Positions 47,036 through 55,937 of a stretch of DNA of 64,000 nt are shown piece by piece. Every line of letters begins with the position of its first letter. The first letter of the stretch is position 1. The stretch spans positions 35,184 through 99,183 of the forward strand of contig JAJFII010000027.1 in assembly GCA_021775095.1 (NCBI GenBank), read 5' to 3'. The stretch is from Rhodospirillales bacterium. GTDB lineage: Bacteria > Pseudomonadota > Alphaproteobacteria > Rhodospirillales > Casp-alpha2. A program made the position numbers and the translations under genes. Under the pieces are notes generated by a model that saw only the letters and a list, made by a program, of their open reading frames with translations, was not told the DNA's origin and did not search any database.

Positions 47036-48148
47036 ATGTCAGATTATTCCAACCGAACGCTACTTGCCGTTGAGCCGGAGCCGACCGGCAAACTCATGCA
47101 ACAGGCCCTTGCAAACACGGATATGGAGCTGGTTTTGGCGTGGGATGCCTACGATTTGAATGAGTTACTTAACAAAAAAACCTTTGGGATCGCCGTCGTT
47201 TCAAGTGAAGTCCTTGACGGATCGTGGACCAGTATCGCCCATACGGTACGGAACACACCGCAAACAGATGCTGCAAAAATTGTCCTGGTCATGGAAAAAG
47301 GCACTGGAAATGAGATCGACGAGGCGGATAAAAGTTTGATTGATAAAATCATGCCCGCGCCATTCTCCATCGGCGGGTTTGTTGAAATCATGAGCCAGTT
47401 TCAGGCCGAGAAAAATGAAAAACAATGGGCGACACTAAATCCCAACCAGCAAAAATTGTTACGCGTTACCAAATCGCTTTTCGGCAAACATTTTTCGCCG
47501 GAAGGTTCGGACGAAGCCCTGAGCAAGGCCGTGATGAAAGAAAGCGGCCAGGCCATTGCCGCGGCCACCCAATCCGGTGAAATTTGGGATATTCTGGAAA
47601 CCCTGAAAAGCCATGACAGTTACACCTTTGTGCATGCCTTAAAGGTTTCCTCATTTATGACCCTTTTCGGTGTTATGTTGGGCCTAAAGGAAGGCGATCT
47701 GCAACTTTTGTCACAGGCCGGCCTGTTTCATGATGTTGGTAAACGCGAAACCCCCATTGATGTCCTGAATTTCCCCGGAAAACTCGAGGCGGCGGCGTGG
47801 AAAGTCATGCAGGAACACCCGGGCATTTCCGAACAGATTTTAGCCGATTCCTTTGATGTCCCAAGCGAAATCATCCATGTGGCGGGCCGTCACCACGAGA
47901 AAATGGATGGGAGCGGATATCCACGCGGTCTCAAAGGGACGGAAATCGATGACCTGTCGGCCATATGCGCCATTGCCGACGTCTATTCAGGCCTGACCGA
48001 CAAACGCAGTTATAAACCACCGTTTACAACGGAAAAAACCCTGGCAATCATGAACTCCATGTCCGGTGGTCATCTGGAACCGCATTTCCTCGAAAAGTTC
48101 ATTGCGATGATTATGGATCGCGAATCCAGCGGCTTAAAAACCGCCTGA
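47036..48148 (+). CDS. HD-GYP phosphodiesterase with degenerate receiver domain
   Basis: A 370-residue protein. Residues 8-125 look like a response-regulator receiver, but the phospho-acceptor position in IAVVSSEVLDG is Ser rather than Asp, so it is probably not phosphorylated. The HD-GYP domain (about 185-365) has LFHDVGKRETP, EHPGIS, RHHEKMDGSGYPRGLKG and CAIADVYSGLTDKRSYK, all catalytic groups intact, so it should break down c-di-GMP. It stands alone between cysS and the TRAP genes. Confidence 0.88.
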   Translation: MSDYSNRTLLAVEPEPTGKLMQQALANTDMELVLAWDAYDLNELLNKKTFGIAVVSSEVLDGSWTSIAHTVRNTPQTDAAKIVLVMEKGTGNEIDEADKSLIDKIMPAPFSIGGFVEIMSQFQAEKNEKQWATLNPNQQKLLRVTKSLFGKHFSPEGSDEALSKAVMKESGQAIAAATQSGEIWDILETLKSHDSYTFVHALKVSSFMTLFGVMLGLKEGDLQLLSQAGLFHDVGKRETPIDVLNFPGKLEAAAWKVMQEHPGISEQILADSFDVPSEIIHVAGRHHEKMDGSGYPRGLKGTEIDDLSAICAIADVYSGLTDKRSYKPPFTTEKTLAIMNSMSGGHLEPHFLEKFIAMIMDRESSGLKTA

Positions 48149-48537
48149 CAAGGTAGTTCGGTGCATCGACCGGGCATGCCTGCGCCAGCCAATAGCGGGC
48201 AGAACGGTGCCCCGGCGGTCACCGTATTCTACGGCATTCGTGCGTGATCAGTCATCGGCCGCGCCGCCTCTGCGGCCCCAAATAAACCGCTTAAATTAAT
48301 ATCAGGACGACCGCCACTCTGCAGCGCCGGCGGCACCGCCTAATCTCGTAGGTTTCGGGCACTGCTTTCGCTTAACCGGCTTAACCCTTAAGCGGGTTTC
48401 CCCCTTCCAGACACCCTCACTGATACCCGAGCTCAAATCGATCACGATATCCATATATACTTTTAACTTGATTAATTTTAAATTTTTAATTATGAATACA
48501 AAATCTTCAATGCCCTCACAAACCAGGAGAACAGAGA
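48149..48537. other. 389-base region before dctP-like gene
   Basis: The first 270 bases are GC-rich and show no gene. The last 90 turn strongly AT-rich and must hold the TRAP operon promoter. They contain GAATACAAAAT (48495-48505), whose reverse complement ATTTTGTATTC matches motifs in the AT-rich interval beside the GntR gene. Confidence 0.45.
48495..48505. promoter_or_regulatory. Candidate GntR/FCD operator upstream of the TRAP operon
   Basis: GAATACAAAAT, reverse complement ATTTTGTATTC. The core TTTTGTATNC recurs at 54867-54877, and a related TTATTGTATAATAA at 54803-54816, both in the regulator/isomerase intergenic region. The coincidence of core and AT-rich context is seen; binding is inferred. 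Confidence 0.35.
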
Positions 48538-49578
48538 ATGAAAAGAGCTATATTGCTGAGTACGGTTATGGGACTGCTGATGTCGGCATCGCCGTCCGCA
48601 GCCGAAACCATTAAATTGAAAGTATTGGGTCAGCCCCACGCGACCGGGCTCATCCAAAAAGAACGTGAAGAACCGTTCTTCAAATCTTTTGCGGAAAAGT
48701 CCGGCCTTGATGTTGAGGTCGACTATAAAGCCCTTGATGTCACTGGCATTAAGGACACGGAAGAATTACGGATTTTAAAATCCGGCCTGTTCGATATCGT
48801 ATCTTTGCGCATGTCGCAGGTATCTCGTGATGCCCCGACGATCCTGGGCCTTGACCTGGTTGGATTGAACCCGACCTACGGAGCCGGCCGCAAAACCATG
48901 AAGGCCTTTTCCAGCGTCGTCGATGAAGAGTTACAAAAAAAATTCAATACCAAACTTCTTGGGATCTGGCCGTTTGGCCCGCAGGTTCTGTTCTGCAAGG
49001 ACAAAATCACCAAGTTGACTGACATTAAGGGCATGAAAGTCCGGGTCTACGACCAAAACCTGGCAAAATTTGTTTCCTCGGTTGGTGGAACACCGGTTCC
49101 CATTGGATTTTCTGAAGTCCATCAATCCCTGGCCCGTGGTGTTGTTGATTGCGCCATCACCGGACCAAGTTCAGCCAACTCGGCAGGATGGATGGAAGTC
49201 ACAAGCTACCAACTTCCCCTGGCCTTTCAAATTGCCCTTAACGGTTATGGCATCAATCTCGATACCTGGAACAGGTTTTCGCCTGATCAACAGACCACAA
49301 TCTCCGTCATGTTCGACGGTCTGATCGAAGATATCTGGCAATATTCTGAAACCTTATTCGAAGACGCTGTGCGCTGTAACGTCGGTAAAGAACCGTGCAC
49401 CACCGGCAAAAAATACACTCTAAAAGATGTTGCCGTCAGCGCAGAGGATATCGCAATTGTTCAAAACGCCGTCCGCGAAATTTCCTTCCCAACCTGGGCA
49501 GAAATTTGCGACAAGAGCAACGAAGGGTGTTCAGACAAGTGGAAAAAAACCGTCGGCTTAATGCTTGGCATGAAATAG
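48538..49578 (+). CDS. TRAP transporter periplasmic binding protein (DctP family)
   Basis: A 346-residue extracytoplasmic solute receptor with a signal peptide (KRAILLSTVMGLLMSASPSAA, given in outline, cleaved near residue 22). The mature core has the DctP-type IKGMKVRVYDQNLAKFVSSVGGTPVPIGFSEVHQSLARG region (about 160-200), including the Arg that binds the ligand carboxylate. It delivers an organic acid to DctQM encoded next. A stem-loop at 49626-49657 separates it from dctQ. Confidence 0.9.
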   Translation: MKRAILLSTVMGLLMSASPSAAETIKLKVLGQPHATGLIQKEREEPFFKSFAEKSGLDVEVDYKALDVTGIKDTEELRILKSGLFDIVSLRMSQVSRDAPTILGLDLVGLNPTYGAGRKTMKAFSSVVDEELQKKFNTKLLGIWPFGPQVLFCKDKITKLTDIKGMKVRVYDQNLAKFVSSVGGTPVPIGFSEVHQSLARGVVDCAITGPSSANSAGWMEVTSYQLPLAFQIALNGYGINLDTWNRFSPDQQTTISVMFDGLIEDIWQYSETLFEDAVRCNVGKEPCTTGKKYTLKDVAVSAEDIAIVQNAVREISFPTWAEICDKSNEGCSDKWKKTVGLMLGMK

Positions 49579-49625
49579 AATCCGCCGAAATTTTCAACGG
49601 GTTCTAATCATTTTTTGGCGCGAAC

Positions 49626-49657
49626 GGGTCTCCGGGGCGTCTCCCCCCTGGAGACCC
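49626..49657 (+). repeat. Intercistronic stem-loop between TRAP receptor and membrane genes
   Basis: GGGTCTCC (49626-49633) pairs perfectly with GGAGACCC (49650-49657), with a 16-base loop that is C-rich at its 3' side. Such stems after binding-protein genes commonly protect the upstream mRNA or attenuate read-through, giving more receptor than permease (inference). Confidence 0.55.
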
Positions 49658-49706
49658 ATCGATTAGCGCATAATAAAAATCATATTTAGCAGCGAGAAAT
49701 CGAACC

Positions 49707-50282
49707 ATGGATCGCATTTCCACCGTCTTAAGTTGTCTTTTTGGGTACATGTTTTTAGCCCTGTCGTTTTTTGTTACCGCTGAAACGATTATGCGCAAAA
49801 CCGCCAATATTTCCTTTCAGGGTGCCGATGAATTGGGTGGCTATGCGCTTGCCGTTGGCTCCGCCTTGGCCTTCACCATCACCTTGATTGGACGTGGACA
49901 TATCCGCATTGATATTCTGCACGACCATCTGCCGAGAAAAATTCAGGCCATCCTAAATTGGATTTCTATCCTTCTGCTTGCCGTGTTTGCCCTGCTGTTG
50001 GTCAAGGTCTGTTATACCGTGGTATCCGATACCATTGCCTATGGCAGCGTTGCGCCGACACCGTGGGCGACGCCGCTCATTTACCCGCAGGCGATTTGGT
50101 TTTTGGCCCTCGTGATGTTTGCAGTTATTGCTGTGATTTTTGCATCGCGCGCTAGCTGGTATCTGTTTTCTCGTAATATTGACCAACTCAATACCGACTT
50201 TCATCCAAAGGGTACCATGGAAGAATTGTCGGAGGAAATCGAGGACCTGGAACACCGAACCGAACCTGCGGGAGGGCATTAA
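49707..50282 (+). CDS. TRAP transporter small membrane subunit (DctQ family)
   Basis: A 191-residue protein with four membrane helices. It has the DctQ features FVTAETIMRKTANISFQGADELGGYALAVGSALAF (in outline, residues 20-55) and RGHIRIDIL. It pairs with DctM. The dctM ATG follows after one base. The charged C-terminal tail (LSEEIEDLEHR) is cytoplasmic. Confidence 0.9.
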   Translation: MDRISTVLSCLFGYMFLALSFFVTAETIMRKTANISFQGADELGGYALAVGSALAFTITLIGRGHIRIDILHDHLPRKIQAILNWISILLLAVFALLLVKVCYTVVSDTIAYGSVAPTPWATPLIYPQAIWFLALVMFAVIAVIFASRASWYLFSRNIDQLNTDFHPKGTMEELSEEIEDLEHRTEPAGGH

Positions 50283-50283
50283 A

Positions 50284-51585
50284 ATGGAATTCGGACACAT
50301 TGTTCTGGCCTTTGTGATCATGTTAAGCCTGTTGTTAATTGGTATGCCGATCGCCGTAATTATGGTCCTCCTTGGTGCCGTTGGCGGTGTCCTGGCCTTT
50401 GGCTGGCCGTTGGTCGAATCTGCCGGGTCCGTCGTCTGGGGTGTGGCAAACGAAAACATTCTCACCGCCATCCCGCTGTTTATATTACTCGGCGAGTTGC
50501 TTCTGCGAAGTGGCATTGCCGACCGCATGTATGCGTCGCTTGCCATCTGGCTTGGCCGCCTTCCCGGCGGATTGCTGCATACCAATATCGGCTGTAGCGC
50601 GATGTTTGCCGCCACCTCAGGCTCATCCGTCGCAACCGCAGCGACGATTGGAACGGTTGCTTTGCCGGCCTTGAATGAACGCAATTATTCAAAATCTCAG
50701 GCTCTCGGTTCCCTAGCCGCCGGCGGCACCCTGGGCATCCTGATCCCACCCAGCGTCAATTTGCTGATTTACGGATCGTTGACCAATACATCGATCGGGC
50801 AGTTGTTCATTGCCGGCATCATACCGGGTATTCTGTTGACCTTGTTATTCATGTTATATATCGGCTTCGCCAATTTTCACCGCGAAGCTGATTTACAGGA
50901 AACCAATATTCCCTTCGATGCAAAACTGCGCGCGCTTGGCGGTTTGTTTCCGCCAGTGCTGATCTTCTTTATCGTCATGGGCAGCATCTATTTTGGCATT
51001 GCGACGCCAACGGAATCGGCTGCCATTGGGGTCGTTGTCGCCATGGGGTTCGCCTGGTATACGGGGTCACTGAATTTCGACTTCCTGCATCGGTGTTTTA
51101 TGCATACGGCAAAAACCACAGGTATGGTCCTGTTAATTATTACCGGTGCATTTATCTTAAACGTTACCCTGGCCCTGGTCGGCGTTGCGCAAACCATGAC
51201 AGAGTGGGTATCCACTTTGGGATTATCGCCAACGGGTTTAATTTTTTCACTTATCATTTTTTATCTGTTGCTTGGCATGTTCATGGATGTTTTGTCGATG
51301 CAGGTCCTGACAATTCCCGTAGCCCTGCCGATCATATTGGCCGCCGGTATCGATCCCATCTGGTTCGGCGTTTTTGTTGTTTTGATGTGCGAAGTCGGAC
51401 TGATCACGCCGCCCGTCGGGATGAACCTTTATGTTGTTCAGGGTGTTCGCACCGATGGTGGCGACTTTAAAGATGTGATGTGGGGTGCCCTGCCCTATGC
51501 CATTTTGATGTTGCTATTCACCGGCCTGTTAATTGCCTTTCCGGGGATCGTTTTATGGTTACCGGGCATGATGTTAGGAACCTAG
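50284..51585 (+). CDS. TRAP transporter large membrane subunit (DctM family)
   Basis: A 433-residue permease with about 12 hydrophobic segments, from the ATG at 50284 just after the dctQ stop; a longer frame from 50140 lies inside dctQ. It shows family motifs such as AIPLFILLGELLLRSGIADRMY, CSAMFAATSGSSVATAATIG and GGTLGILIPPSVNLLIYG. It uses the sodium or proton gradient to import the DctP ligand. The amidase gene starts 4 bases downstream, linking transport to catabolism. Confidence 0.93.
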   Translation: MEFGHIVLAFVIMLSLLLIGMPIAVIMVLLGAVGGVLAFGWPLVESAGSVVWGVANENILTAIPLFILLGELLLRSGIADRMYASLAIWLGRLPGGLLHTNIGCSAMFAATSGSSVATAATIGTVALPALNERNYSKSQALGSLAAGGTLGILIPPSVNLLIYGSLTNTSIGQLFIAGIIPGILLTLLFMLYIGFANFHREADLQETNIPFDAKLRALGGLFPPVLIFFIVMGSIYFGIATPTESAAIGVVVAMGFAWYTGSLNFDFLHRCFMHTAKTTGMVLLIITGAFILNVTLALVGVAQTMTEWVSTLGLSPTGLIFSLIIFYLLLGMFMDVLSMQVLTIPVALPIILAAGIDPIWFGVFVVLMCEVGLITPPVGMNLYVVQGVRTDGGDFKDVMWGALPYAILMLLFTGLLIAFPGIVLWLPGMMLGT

Positions 51586-51589
51586 ACAG

Positions 51590-53002
51590 ATGCCTGATGA
51601 AACCCCGCACTGGTGCCTTACCGCCCAACAGTTGGCCGACAAATTTGCTGCGGGCGAGATTTCTCCTGTCGATTTTTTGGAGCAAACCCTTGATCGAATT
51701 GGCCGGCTAAACCCGGCGATCAATGCGATCATTGCGATGGATGAAACGGCCGCCCGAGCCGCCGCAATTGAAAGTCAGCAACGTCTGCGTTCCGGCCGGT
51801 CGCGGGGCCCCTTAGAAGGCATTCCGCTCACCGTAAAGGACCATATTCTGGTCAAGGGTCTTGTCGCCTGCTGGGGCAGCAAACTTTTCATTGATTTTGT
51901 TCCCGAAAAAGATGAATTGCCGGTTGCCCGCCTGAGGCAGGCCGGGGCAATCATTCTCGGGAAAACCAATGTCCCTGAATTCACCCTCGCCGAATATACC
52001 GACAACCCGGTTCACGGTGTGACCCGCAATCCGTGGAACCTGGATTTAACGCCAGGCGGATCGAGCGGCGGCGCCGTCGCTTCCGTTGCCGCCGGCCTAG
52101 TCCCCTTAGCGATTGGTACAGATGGCGGTGGGTCAATCCGCCGCCCCGCATCGCACACAGGATTAGTCGGGTTCAAACCGTCGATCGGCCGTGTTGCCCG
52201 CTGTGATGGTTTCCCTAAAATTCTGTTGGACATGGAAGTCTGCGGTCCCTTTGGGCGAACGGTTGGCGACGCAAAGATGGTTTTCGATGCGATGTCTGGA
52301 CCGTCGCGCCGCGATCGCCGATCGAACCTTGTTCGAAACGCAAATGCAACGCCGGGGAAGAAGAAGATCCTTTATGTCGAACGGTTTGGCAACGCCCCAT
52401 TGGATCCCGATGTTGCCAGCAGTGTCAACGCAGCGGCAGATGTGTTTTCCGATCTGGGCCACGAGGTTGTTGCCGGCGAACTTCCGTTTGATTTGGCAGA
52501 TGTCACGCAAGCCTGGCCAAAGGTCGGAGCGGTTGGTATTTCGTACCTTTTTGATCTGCATGCCAATGCCGCCGATCTTGTTTCCGAGCGCTACCGGGAA
52601 CTCAATGCCTCCGGCCGGGCAATAACCGCGGCAGAATATCTTGGTGTCATCGAAACCATTGATCGGTTTAGAGGACAGGTCGGCATGGCCTTTGAAGGGA
52701 TTGATCTCATCATGACACCCACCGCCGCGGCCCTGCCGTGGTCTGCGGATATCCCCTTTCCCGATGTCATTGATGGTCAAACCGTCGGACGACGAGGTCA
52801 CGCGGTATACACGGGCTGGGTCAACGTCTGTGGTCATCCGGCGATTAACCTGCCGGCGGCACCGTCGCAAAGTGGCTTGCCGATAGGCTTCCAGCTCATT
52901 GGTGACTTTGCTGAAGATGAGATGCTGTTTGATCTTGCCGCCCAGTACGAACGGGTCACTCCCTGGTTCAACCGGTGGCCTGCCTACGCCATGAGTGCTT
53001 GA
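51590..53002 (+). CDS. Amidase (amidase-signature family)
   Basis: A 470-residue amidase-signature enzyme. The catalytic triad is Lys83 (TVKDHILVKG), cis-Ser157 (TPGGSSGGAVAS) and nucleophile Ser181 (GTDGGGSIRRPAS). It hydrolyses a carbon-nitrogen amide bond in the cytoplasm. It begins 4 bases after dctM, so its substrate is likely the imported compound or a derivative. It is not GatA: no gatB or gatC is nearby and the C-terminal part differs. Substrate unknown. Confidence 0.9.
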   Translation: MPDETPHWCLTAQQLADKFAAGEISPVDFLEQTLDRIGRLNPAINAIIAMDETAARAAAIESQQRLRSGRSRGPLEGIPLTVKDHILVKGLVACWGSKLFIDFVPEKDELPVARLRQAGAIILGKTNVPEFTLAEYTDNPVHGVTRNPWNLDLTPGGSSGGAVASVAAGLVPLAIGTDGGGSIRRPASHTGLVGFKPSIGRVARCDGFPKILLDMEVCGPFGRTVGDAKMVFDAMSGPSRRDRRSNLVRNANATPGKKKILYVERFGNAPLDPDVASSVNAAADVFSDLGHEVVAGELPFDLADVTQAWPKVGAVGISYLFDLHANAADLVSERYRELNASGRAITAAEYLGVIETIDRFRGQVGMAFEGIDLIMTPTAAALPWSADIPFPDVIDGQTVGRRGHAVYTGWVNVCGHPAINLPAAPSQSGLPIGFQLIGDFAEDEMLFDLAAQYERVTPWFNRWPAYAMSA

Positions 53003-53015
53003 AGCAAAAAAATAG

Positions 53016-53777
53016 TTAGTCTGGAAACGACACGGTTACCTGGCCAATTCCCGGAAAATCGACAACAACTTCAGACCCCGGTTCGACAAAAATCATTCCC
53101 GTATAAGTGCCCGTGGTAACCAGGTCACCGGCACGAAACGGCCTACCACGGTTGGCGCAATGGTTCGCCGCCCATGCCATCAGTTTAAACAGAGCACCGG
53201 CACGGTTGCCATCGACACCAGAATAGGCGGTGATACCGTTCACCCGAACGCTGGCGGCAAGTGCTGAAAAATTCAATCCGCGCCAAGATGTCAGAACCTG
53301 ACCATACACCAAATAACCGTTTGACTGGTTGTCAGCCAGAACAAGATTTTTATCGGCCTTCAGTCCGTCAACAATACGCGTATCGACAATTTCGATCACC
53401 GGCAAAAGCCCGCTGACGGCGTCCCCTAGATCGTTGCTCGAATAGGGGATATCCAGGGCCGGTAAATCACGCCCAATGCGGAAGGCAATTTCTCCCTCAA
53501 TGCCTATAACTGACAAATTTGATGCGGCGATTGAAGTTCCGGAAACGACCATCCGGTCAGAATAAATTGGCGCGGCTATGGGAATTGACACAAGATCAGG
53601 TGCCGATGTTTTCCATCCCGAAACATTAACATTCAAACGCGCCAGGACGAGATCCTGAATGGCATAGGCGTCGCCAATTGACGCAGGCGGCGACGTATTT
53701 TTTGCATCCCACTGGCGGCGGTTTTGTCGCGCCGCAATCAAATGATCGGCGATATTGGAATTTAGCAAATTTGTCAC
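53016..53777 (-). CDS. 2-keto-4-pentenoate hydratase / FAH-family protein
   Basis: A 253-residue member of the fumarylacetoacetase fold, closest in layout to 2-oxopent-4-enoate hydratase (MhpD). The metal-site acids lie in GIEGEIAFRIGRDLP and VIEIVDTRI, followed by DNQSNGYLVYG and GDLVTTGTYTG. Its expected role is hydration or decarboxylation of a 2-keto acid from ring or amide breakdown. It is convergent with the amidase (13 bases between stops) and on the same strand as the isomerase-like gene. Confidence 0.82.
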   Translation of the reverse strand: MTNLLNSNIADHLIAARQNRRQWDAKNTSPPASIGDAYAIQDLVLARLNVNVSGWKTSAPDLVSIPIAAPIYSDRMVVSGTSIAASNLSVIGIEGEIAFRIGRDLPALDIPYSSNDLGDAVSGLLPVIEIVDTRIVDGLKADKNLVLADNQSNGYLVYGQVLTSWRGLNFSALAASVRVNGITAYSGVDGNRAGALFKLMAWAANHCANRGRPFRAGDLVTTGTYTGMIFVEPGSEVVVDFPGIGQVTVSFPD

Positions 53778-53874
53778 GAATATGTCCTTGTAAAATTCCT
53801 GCGCACCCGAATAGGCCCCTGTGATCGACCCTTACGGTCCCGCGTTGACGTCGGCGTTTTAATGCCCCGGAATC

Positions 53875-53993
53875 TGGGGTCAGGACCCATCACTGGTGAT
53901 ACCTCGGCCTGGCGGTTTTAACGGAACAACCACCGCACGCGGTCCGCCATTCGTCGCCAATTTGCTCCGGTTTGCCTTGGGGTCAGGACCCAT
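53875..53993. repeat. Two direct copies of TGGGGTCAGGACCCAT bounding 87 bases
   Basis: Exact 16-bp copies at 53875-53890 and 53978-53993; each has the inverted pair GGGTC/GACCC at its core. The second copy overlaps the 3' end of the isomerase-like gene and supplies its stop codon and last residues. From memory, GGGGTCAGGACCCAT-like words recur in many proteobacterial genomes around small REP/transposase-linked elements. The block is probably a mobile-element relic. Confidence 0.55.
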
Positions 53994-54717
53994 TAATTTC
54001 ACGAAACAGACGCCCCCAACCTTTAATTCTTTTCGGATCAACACCGGCTTGCCGCATGGCTTTCCACAGGGATGTGGATACCGTATCGTAAATGGCAATT
54101 CCCGTTTCCTGCTCAAGGGCTTCGACCAAGTGCGCACCGCGCAGGTTGGTGCAAAAAATAGTGATTGCATCGGGTTTGGTTTCGGCAACTTCCCGTACCA
54201 TGGTCGCAATCGTTTGATCGGCGACTTCGGAGAAGGAAAAATTACCTTTGTCGCCGAGGTGCCGCTCGGCAACACATTCAAACCCTGCAGCCCCATAGGT
54301 CGTAACTATTTTTTCCTGGATCTCGTCGAGGTACGGCGTAACCAGTCCAAATCGTTTAACACCGGTCAATTCAAAAATTTCATTCAGAGCCAATACGGAT
54401 GTTGAGGCGGGAATACCGGTTTCGGCCGTGATGTCTTTACAAAGTTTTCGATCCGCATCAAAACCCATCCACCCGGAAGAGGTCCCATTCCACGAGATGG
54501 CGTTGACCCGCGCGTCTGCCAGTAACCGGGCAGCCTCAAGGATCGGACTGTTATCAAACTGCCCCAGAGCTTTTTCACCCAGTGATATTTCTGTCACACC
54601 GAAACGCCCGAAATGGGCCGTCACCTCTGGCAGACCTGACAACATCGAACTCGTCATCGGTTCCAATATAGTATTTGATGAGGGCGTCAACATCCCCAAA
54701 AAAACCCGCTTATCCAT
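53983..54717 (-). CDS. Arylmalonate decarboxylase / maleate isomerase family protein
   Basis: A 244-residue Asp/Glu-racemase-superfamily enzyme. The N-terminal LTPSSNTILEP is typical of maleate isomerases. Only one catalytic Cys is kept: Cys189 in IFCTN. The other position reads Gly78-Thr79-Ser80 (WNGTSSGW), the same Gly/Cys pattern as arylmalonate decarboxylase (Gly74/Thr75/Ser76 and Cys188), and a Tyr129 matches its oxyanion-hole Tyr. A decarboxylase or single-Cys isomerase role is therefore possible. The final residues are encoded by the 16-bp repeat. It is divergent from the GntR gene. Confidence 0.8.
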   Translation of the reverse strand: MDKRVFLGMLTPSSNTILEPMTSSMLSGLPEVTAHFGRFGVTEISLGEKALGQFDNSPILEAARLLADARVNAISWNGTSSGWMGFDADRKLCKDITAETGIPASTSVLALNEIFELTGVKRFGLVTPYLDEIQEKIVTTYGAAGFECVAERHLGDKGNFSFSEVADQTIATMVREVAETKPDAITIFCTNLRGAHLVEALEQETGIAIYDTVSTSLWKAMRQAGVDPKRIKGWGRLFREINGS

Positions 54718-55014
54718 TTTAGGAAACTCCTGTTATCTCTTTTCGCCAGGCCTCAATAAAAATTCGAGCCCCGACTTGATATCAGATTATGACTTATCTA
54801 AATTATTATACAATAAATTATTAATTTATAATTCATAATAGATATAAAGGTATGATTTAATGCAGTTTTTTGTATACTATTATAAACGATTTATTGATGA
54901 TTAAAAATTAAATCGATTGATTATTAGTCATCCACAGGTATGCTTAGCGAAAGTTAGAAGCCCTTTTTCCCCGCAGGCCCCAATTGGCCAATAACCGACG
55001 AAAGACCGTTGACG
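54718..55014. promoter_or_regulatory. Very AT-rich divergent promoter region with repeated TTTTGTAT/TATACAAT words
   Basis: Between about 54780 and 54930 the sequence is almost only A and T, unlike the GC-rich surroundings. It holds TTATT-ATAC-AATAA (54803-54816), a perfect 5-bp inverted repeat around ATAC, and TTTTGTATAC (54867-54877 region) with the palindrome GTATAC. These resemble operators of FCD-type GntR regulators and match the word upstream of the TRAP operon. Confidence 0.45.
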
Positions 55015-55743
55015 ATGCCGCATTCAAACCCGTCTAAAAGAGCTACGAAAAAACGCATTCAACGGCAATCCTTGCATTTAGAAGTGGCCGATGGTTTGCG
55101 GGACATGATCGTCGAGGGTGTACTTCCGCCTGGCGATCGAATTTCGGAAGGCAAACTGTGTGAAGAATTCGGGATTTCCCGTACGCCCATGCGCGAAGCA
55201 CTGAAGGTCCTTGCCTCGGAAGGACTGGTTGAAATCAAACCCAATCGCGGCACCCGCGTATCTGAAATCACCTTAGAAGACATTGAAGAAATGTTTGAAG
55301 CGGTCAGTGGAATCGAGAGACTGTGCGGCGAATTGGCGACAATAAAAATGTCGGACAGTGATCTTGAACACCTGAAAGGCCTGCACGAACGGATGACAAG
55401 TCATTTTCAGAATGGCCGTCGCCATGACTATTTCCGGCTCAACCAGGAAACCCATAATCTGATCGTCGAACTGTCCGGTAATTCCGTCCTGAAGGAAGTT
55501 CACGAAAACATTATGATTAAAGTTCGACGGGCCCGATATTTTGCAATCCTATCGGTTGAACGTTGGGAAGAATCCGTCAAAGAACATTCGGAGATTTTGG
55601 CGGCTATGCAGGTGCGCGATGCTGAACGCGTTGGCAAACTGATCCGCGACCATGTTTACAGGACCGGCGAGACAGTCAAACAAACCTTCCATGCGGATAA
55701 CAACAGTTCTGGAAAACCCGCGCTCTATGCGAAAAACAACTAA
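55015..55743 (+). CDS. GntR-family regulator, FCD subgroup
   Basis: A 242-residue regulator. The N-terminal winged helix contains LRDMIVEGVLPPGDRISEGKL and EEFGISRTPMREALKVLASEGLVE, the classic GntR recognition helix. The C-terminal FCD domain is all-helical with metal-site residues in RLNQETHNLIVELSGN and the terminal ILAAMQVRDAERVGKLIRDHV helix. An ATG at 55015 is preferred to the TTG at 55009. It is divergent from the isomerase-like gene and probably controls the TRAP/amidase/hydratase cluster in response to a carboxylic acid. Confidence 0.9.
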   Translation: MPHSNPSKRATKKRIQRQSLHLEVADGLRDMIVEGVLPPGDRISEGKLCEEFGISRTPMREALKVLASEGLVEIKPNRGTRVSEITLEDIEEMFEAVSGIERLCGELATIKMSDSDLEHLKGLHERMTSHFQNGRRHDYFRLNQETHNLIVELSGNSVLKEVHENIMIKVRRARYFAILSVERWEESVKEHSEILAAMQVRDAERVGKLIRDHVYRTGETVKQTFHADNNSSGKPALYAKNN

Positions 55744-55937
55744 ACGGGAATTCAAAAGGGCCCCCCAGAAAAAGTCCATACCCGAGACTTTAGCCGTTTC
55801 GATTTGACGGCGGAGCACCCATCATGTCAGTCATTTCCAGGATTTGCTCTGTCAAAGGTAACGGTCGAAGGACCACACAGTTAAGGTTTTGCGCCTGTTA
55901 GTGCATTTCCCCTGCCCGTCGGCAGTTGGCGGTCACC

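Noticed and set aside
49953..50684. 243-residue - strand frame
   Set aside because: Antisense to dctQ/dctM; low-complexity Ser/Arg/Thr text.
52163..52870. 235-residue - strand frame
   Set aside because: Antisense to the amidase gene, with Cys/Arg-rich composition and no ribosome site.
53880..54296. 138-residue - strand frame at the isomerase 3' end
   Set aside because: Overlaps the isomerase-like gene in another frame; only its last part lies outside and it is made of the 16-bp repeat region.
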